From contig JAYKNF010000014.1 in NCBI GenBank assembly GCA_036172665.1, positions 1,973,001-2,037,000 on the forward strand: a DNA stretch of 64,000 bases, written 5' to 3'. How positions within the stretch are numbered: the first letter of the stretch is position 1; each line of letters starts with the position of its first letter. The stretch comes from Prosopocoilus inquinatus (lineage: Eukaryota > Arthropoda > Insecta > Coleoptera > Lucanidae). Both the position numbers and the translations under genes were made by a program. Below are positions 62,814 through 64,000 of this stretch, piece by piece. Under the pieces are notes generated by a model. It had not been told where the DNA came from. It did no database searches and worked only from the letters and a program-made list of their open reading frames with translations.

Positions 62814-63559
62814 AACTATTTCCAGCTTCTGCTGCGTCCGAAAACGTCGTATCTCACATCAGAGTTACTGGAGTCCATCCAAACGTCAAATAACATGATA
62901 GATAAGTAAGGATCGATTAGATACAGCACAGGAACAACGCTAATACGTGTTGTTTCGTTTAAAACTATTTCCAGCTCCTGCTGCGTCCAAAAACTTTGTA
63001 TCTCACATCAGAGTTACTGGAGTCCATCCAAACGTCAAATAACATGATAGATGAGTAAGGATCGATTAGATACATCACAGGAACAACGCTAATACGTGTT
63101 GTTTCGTTTAAAACTATTTCCAGCTTCTGCTGCGTCCGAAAACTTCGTATCTCACATCAGAGTTACTGGAGTCCATCGAAACGTCAAATAACATGATAGA
63201 TAGGTAAGTATCGATTAGATACAGCACAGGAACAACGCTAATACGTGTTGTTTCGTTTAAAATTATTTCCAGCTCCTGCTGCGTCCAAAAACTTTGTATC
63301 TCACATCAGACTTACTGGAGTCCATCCAAACGTCAAATAACATGTTAGATAAGTAAGGATCGTTTAGATACATCACAGGAACAACGCTAATACGTGTTGT
63401 TTCGTTTAAAACTATTTCCAGCTCCTGCTGCGTCCAAAAACTTTGTATCTCACATCAGAGTTACTGGAGTCCATCCAAACGTCAAATAACATGATAGATA
63501 AGTAAGTATCGATTAGATACAGCACAGGAACAACGCTAATACGTGTTGTTTCGTTTAAA

Positions 63560-64000
63560 ACTATTTCCAGCTTCTGCTGCGTCCGATAACTTTGTATCTC
63601 ACATCAGAGTTACTGGAGTCTGTCCAAACGTCAAATAACATGATAGATGAGTAAGGATCGATTAGATACATTACAGGAACAACGCTAATATGTGTTGTTT
63701 CGTTTAAAACTATTTCCAGCTCCTGCTGCGTCCCAAAACTTTGTATCTCACATCAGACACTCTGGAGTCCATCCAAACGTCAAATAACATGTTAGATAAG
63801 TAAGGATCGTTTAGATACATCACAGGAACAACGCTAATACGTGTTGTTTCGTTTAAAACTATTTCCAGCTCCTGCTGCGTCCAAAAACTTTGTATCTCAC
63901 ATCAGACTTACTGGAGTGTATCCAAACGTTAAATAACATGTTAGATAAGGAAGGATCGTTTAGATACATCACAGGAACAACGCTAATAGGTGTTGTTTCG
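63560..64000 (+). repeat. End of window, matching left-arm 5644-6084
   Basis: Three monomers matching the left arm at -57,916, with the GATAAGGAAGG variant at 63947. One difference: CAGACACTCTGG (63738) versus CAGACACACTGG. The array is cut by the window edge within a monomer (140 bp of the last one are present). Confidence 0.75.

Larger units (their letters stand above)
54929..64000 (+). repeat. 149-bp satellite array, right arm (60 monomers plus partial ones)
   Basis: The orientation returns to that of the left arm: ATTTCCAGCT starts at 54937 and last at 63861, a distance of 60 x 149 minus 16. The 16 bp are again one shortened monomer, near 61760. The arm is a mosaic of pieces also found in the left arm in the same direction: 54937-56041 with 5200-6304, 56997-58890 with 4131-6024, 58866-59975 with 7341-8450, 61623-62813 with 3260-4450, and about 63560-64000 with 5644-6084. 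The array runs off the window end. No other feature is seen. Confidence 0.98.

Noticed and set aside
1..64000. CRISPR array
   Set aside because: Regular repeats, but no distinct spacers: the full 149 bp repeats head to tail, and there are no cas genes or leader.
1..64000. Telomere repeats, rDNA, tRNA genes or histone genes
   Set aside because: No such sequence is seen; every stretch inspected reads as the 149-bp monomer.

Overview
The whole 64 kb window is one satellite DNA: a tandem array of a 149-bp monomer (about 40% G+C), with no single-copy sequence, gene, RNA gene or recognisable transposon anywhere. I read it as eukaryotic heterochromatin (centromeric, pericentromeric or a similar block). 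CpG is not depleted (10 CpG in the 149-bp monomer at 150-298, where base composition predicts about 6), which fits a genome without heavy CpG methylation, such as many insects, but I do not recognise the satellite family and cannot name the organism.

Layout. I number monomers in the orientation that starts ATTTCCAGCT. (1) 1-8706: left arm, 58 monomers plus an 80-bp partial one, reading on the + strand. (2) 8707-54928: about 312 monomers reading on the - strand, that is, a 46.2-kb block inverted relative to both sides. (3) 54929-64000: right arm, 60 monomers plus partial ones, reading on the + strand again. The monomer phase can be balanced exactly: every departure from multiples of 149 is explained by a short list of private deletions (16 bp in each arm; 1, 2, 3, 9, 11, 12 and 112 bp in the centre) and one 1-bp insertion.

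The inverted block has two domains. 8707 to about 19032 carries the same variants as the arms, but inverted, in overlapping duplications of 7, 9, 10, 12, 16 and 28 monomers. About 19033-54928 is a second variant pool. It is dominated by very large higher-order repeats: a 7,017-bp unit present twice (48 monomers less 135 bp of deletions), then a related 6,989/6,990-bp unit (47 monomers less 13-14 bp) present twice, then a partial fifth copy. Nested inside are tandem duplications of 8, 4 and 2 monomers. Shared private deletions show which copies descend from which.

No genes work together here. All open reading frames are 86 codons or shorter and come from the repeat itself: because 149 is 2 modulo 3, the frame rotates at each monomer and soon meets a stop. 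The points most worth following up are the two orientation switches, the fifth-scale higher-order structure of the core, and a short dyad (AACAAC, 10 nt, GTTGTT) present in nearly every monomer.
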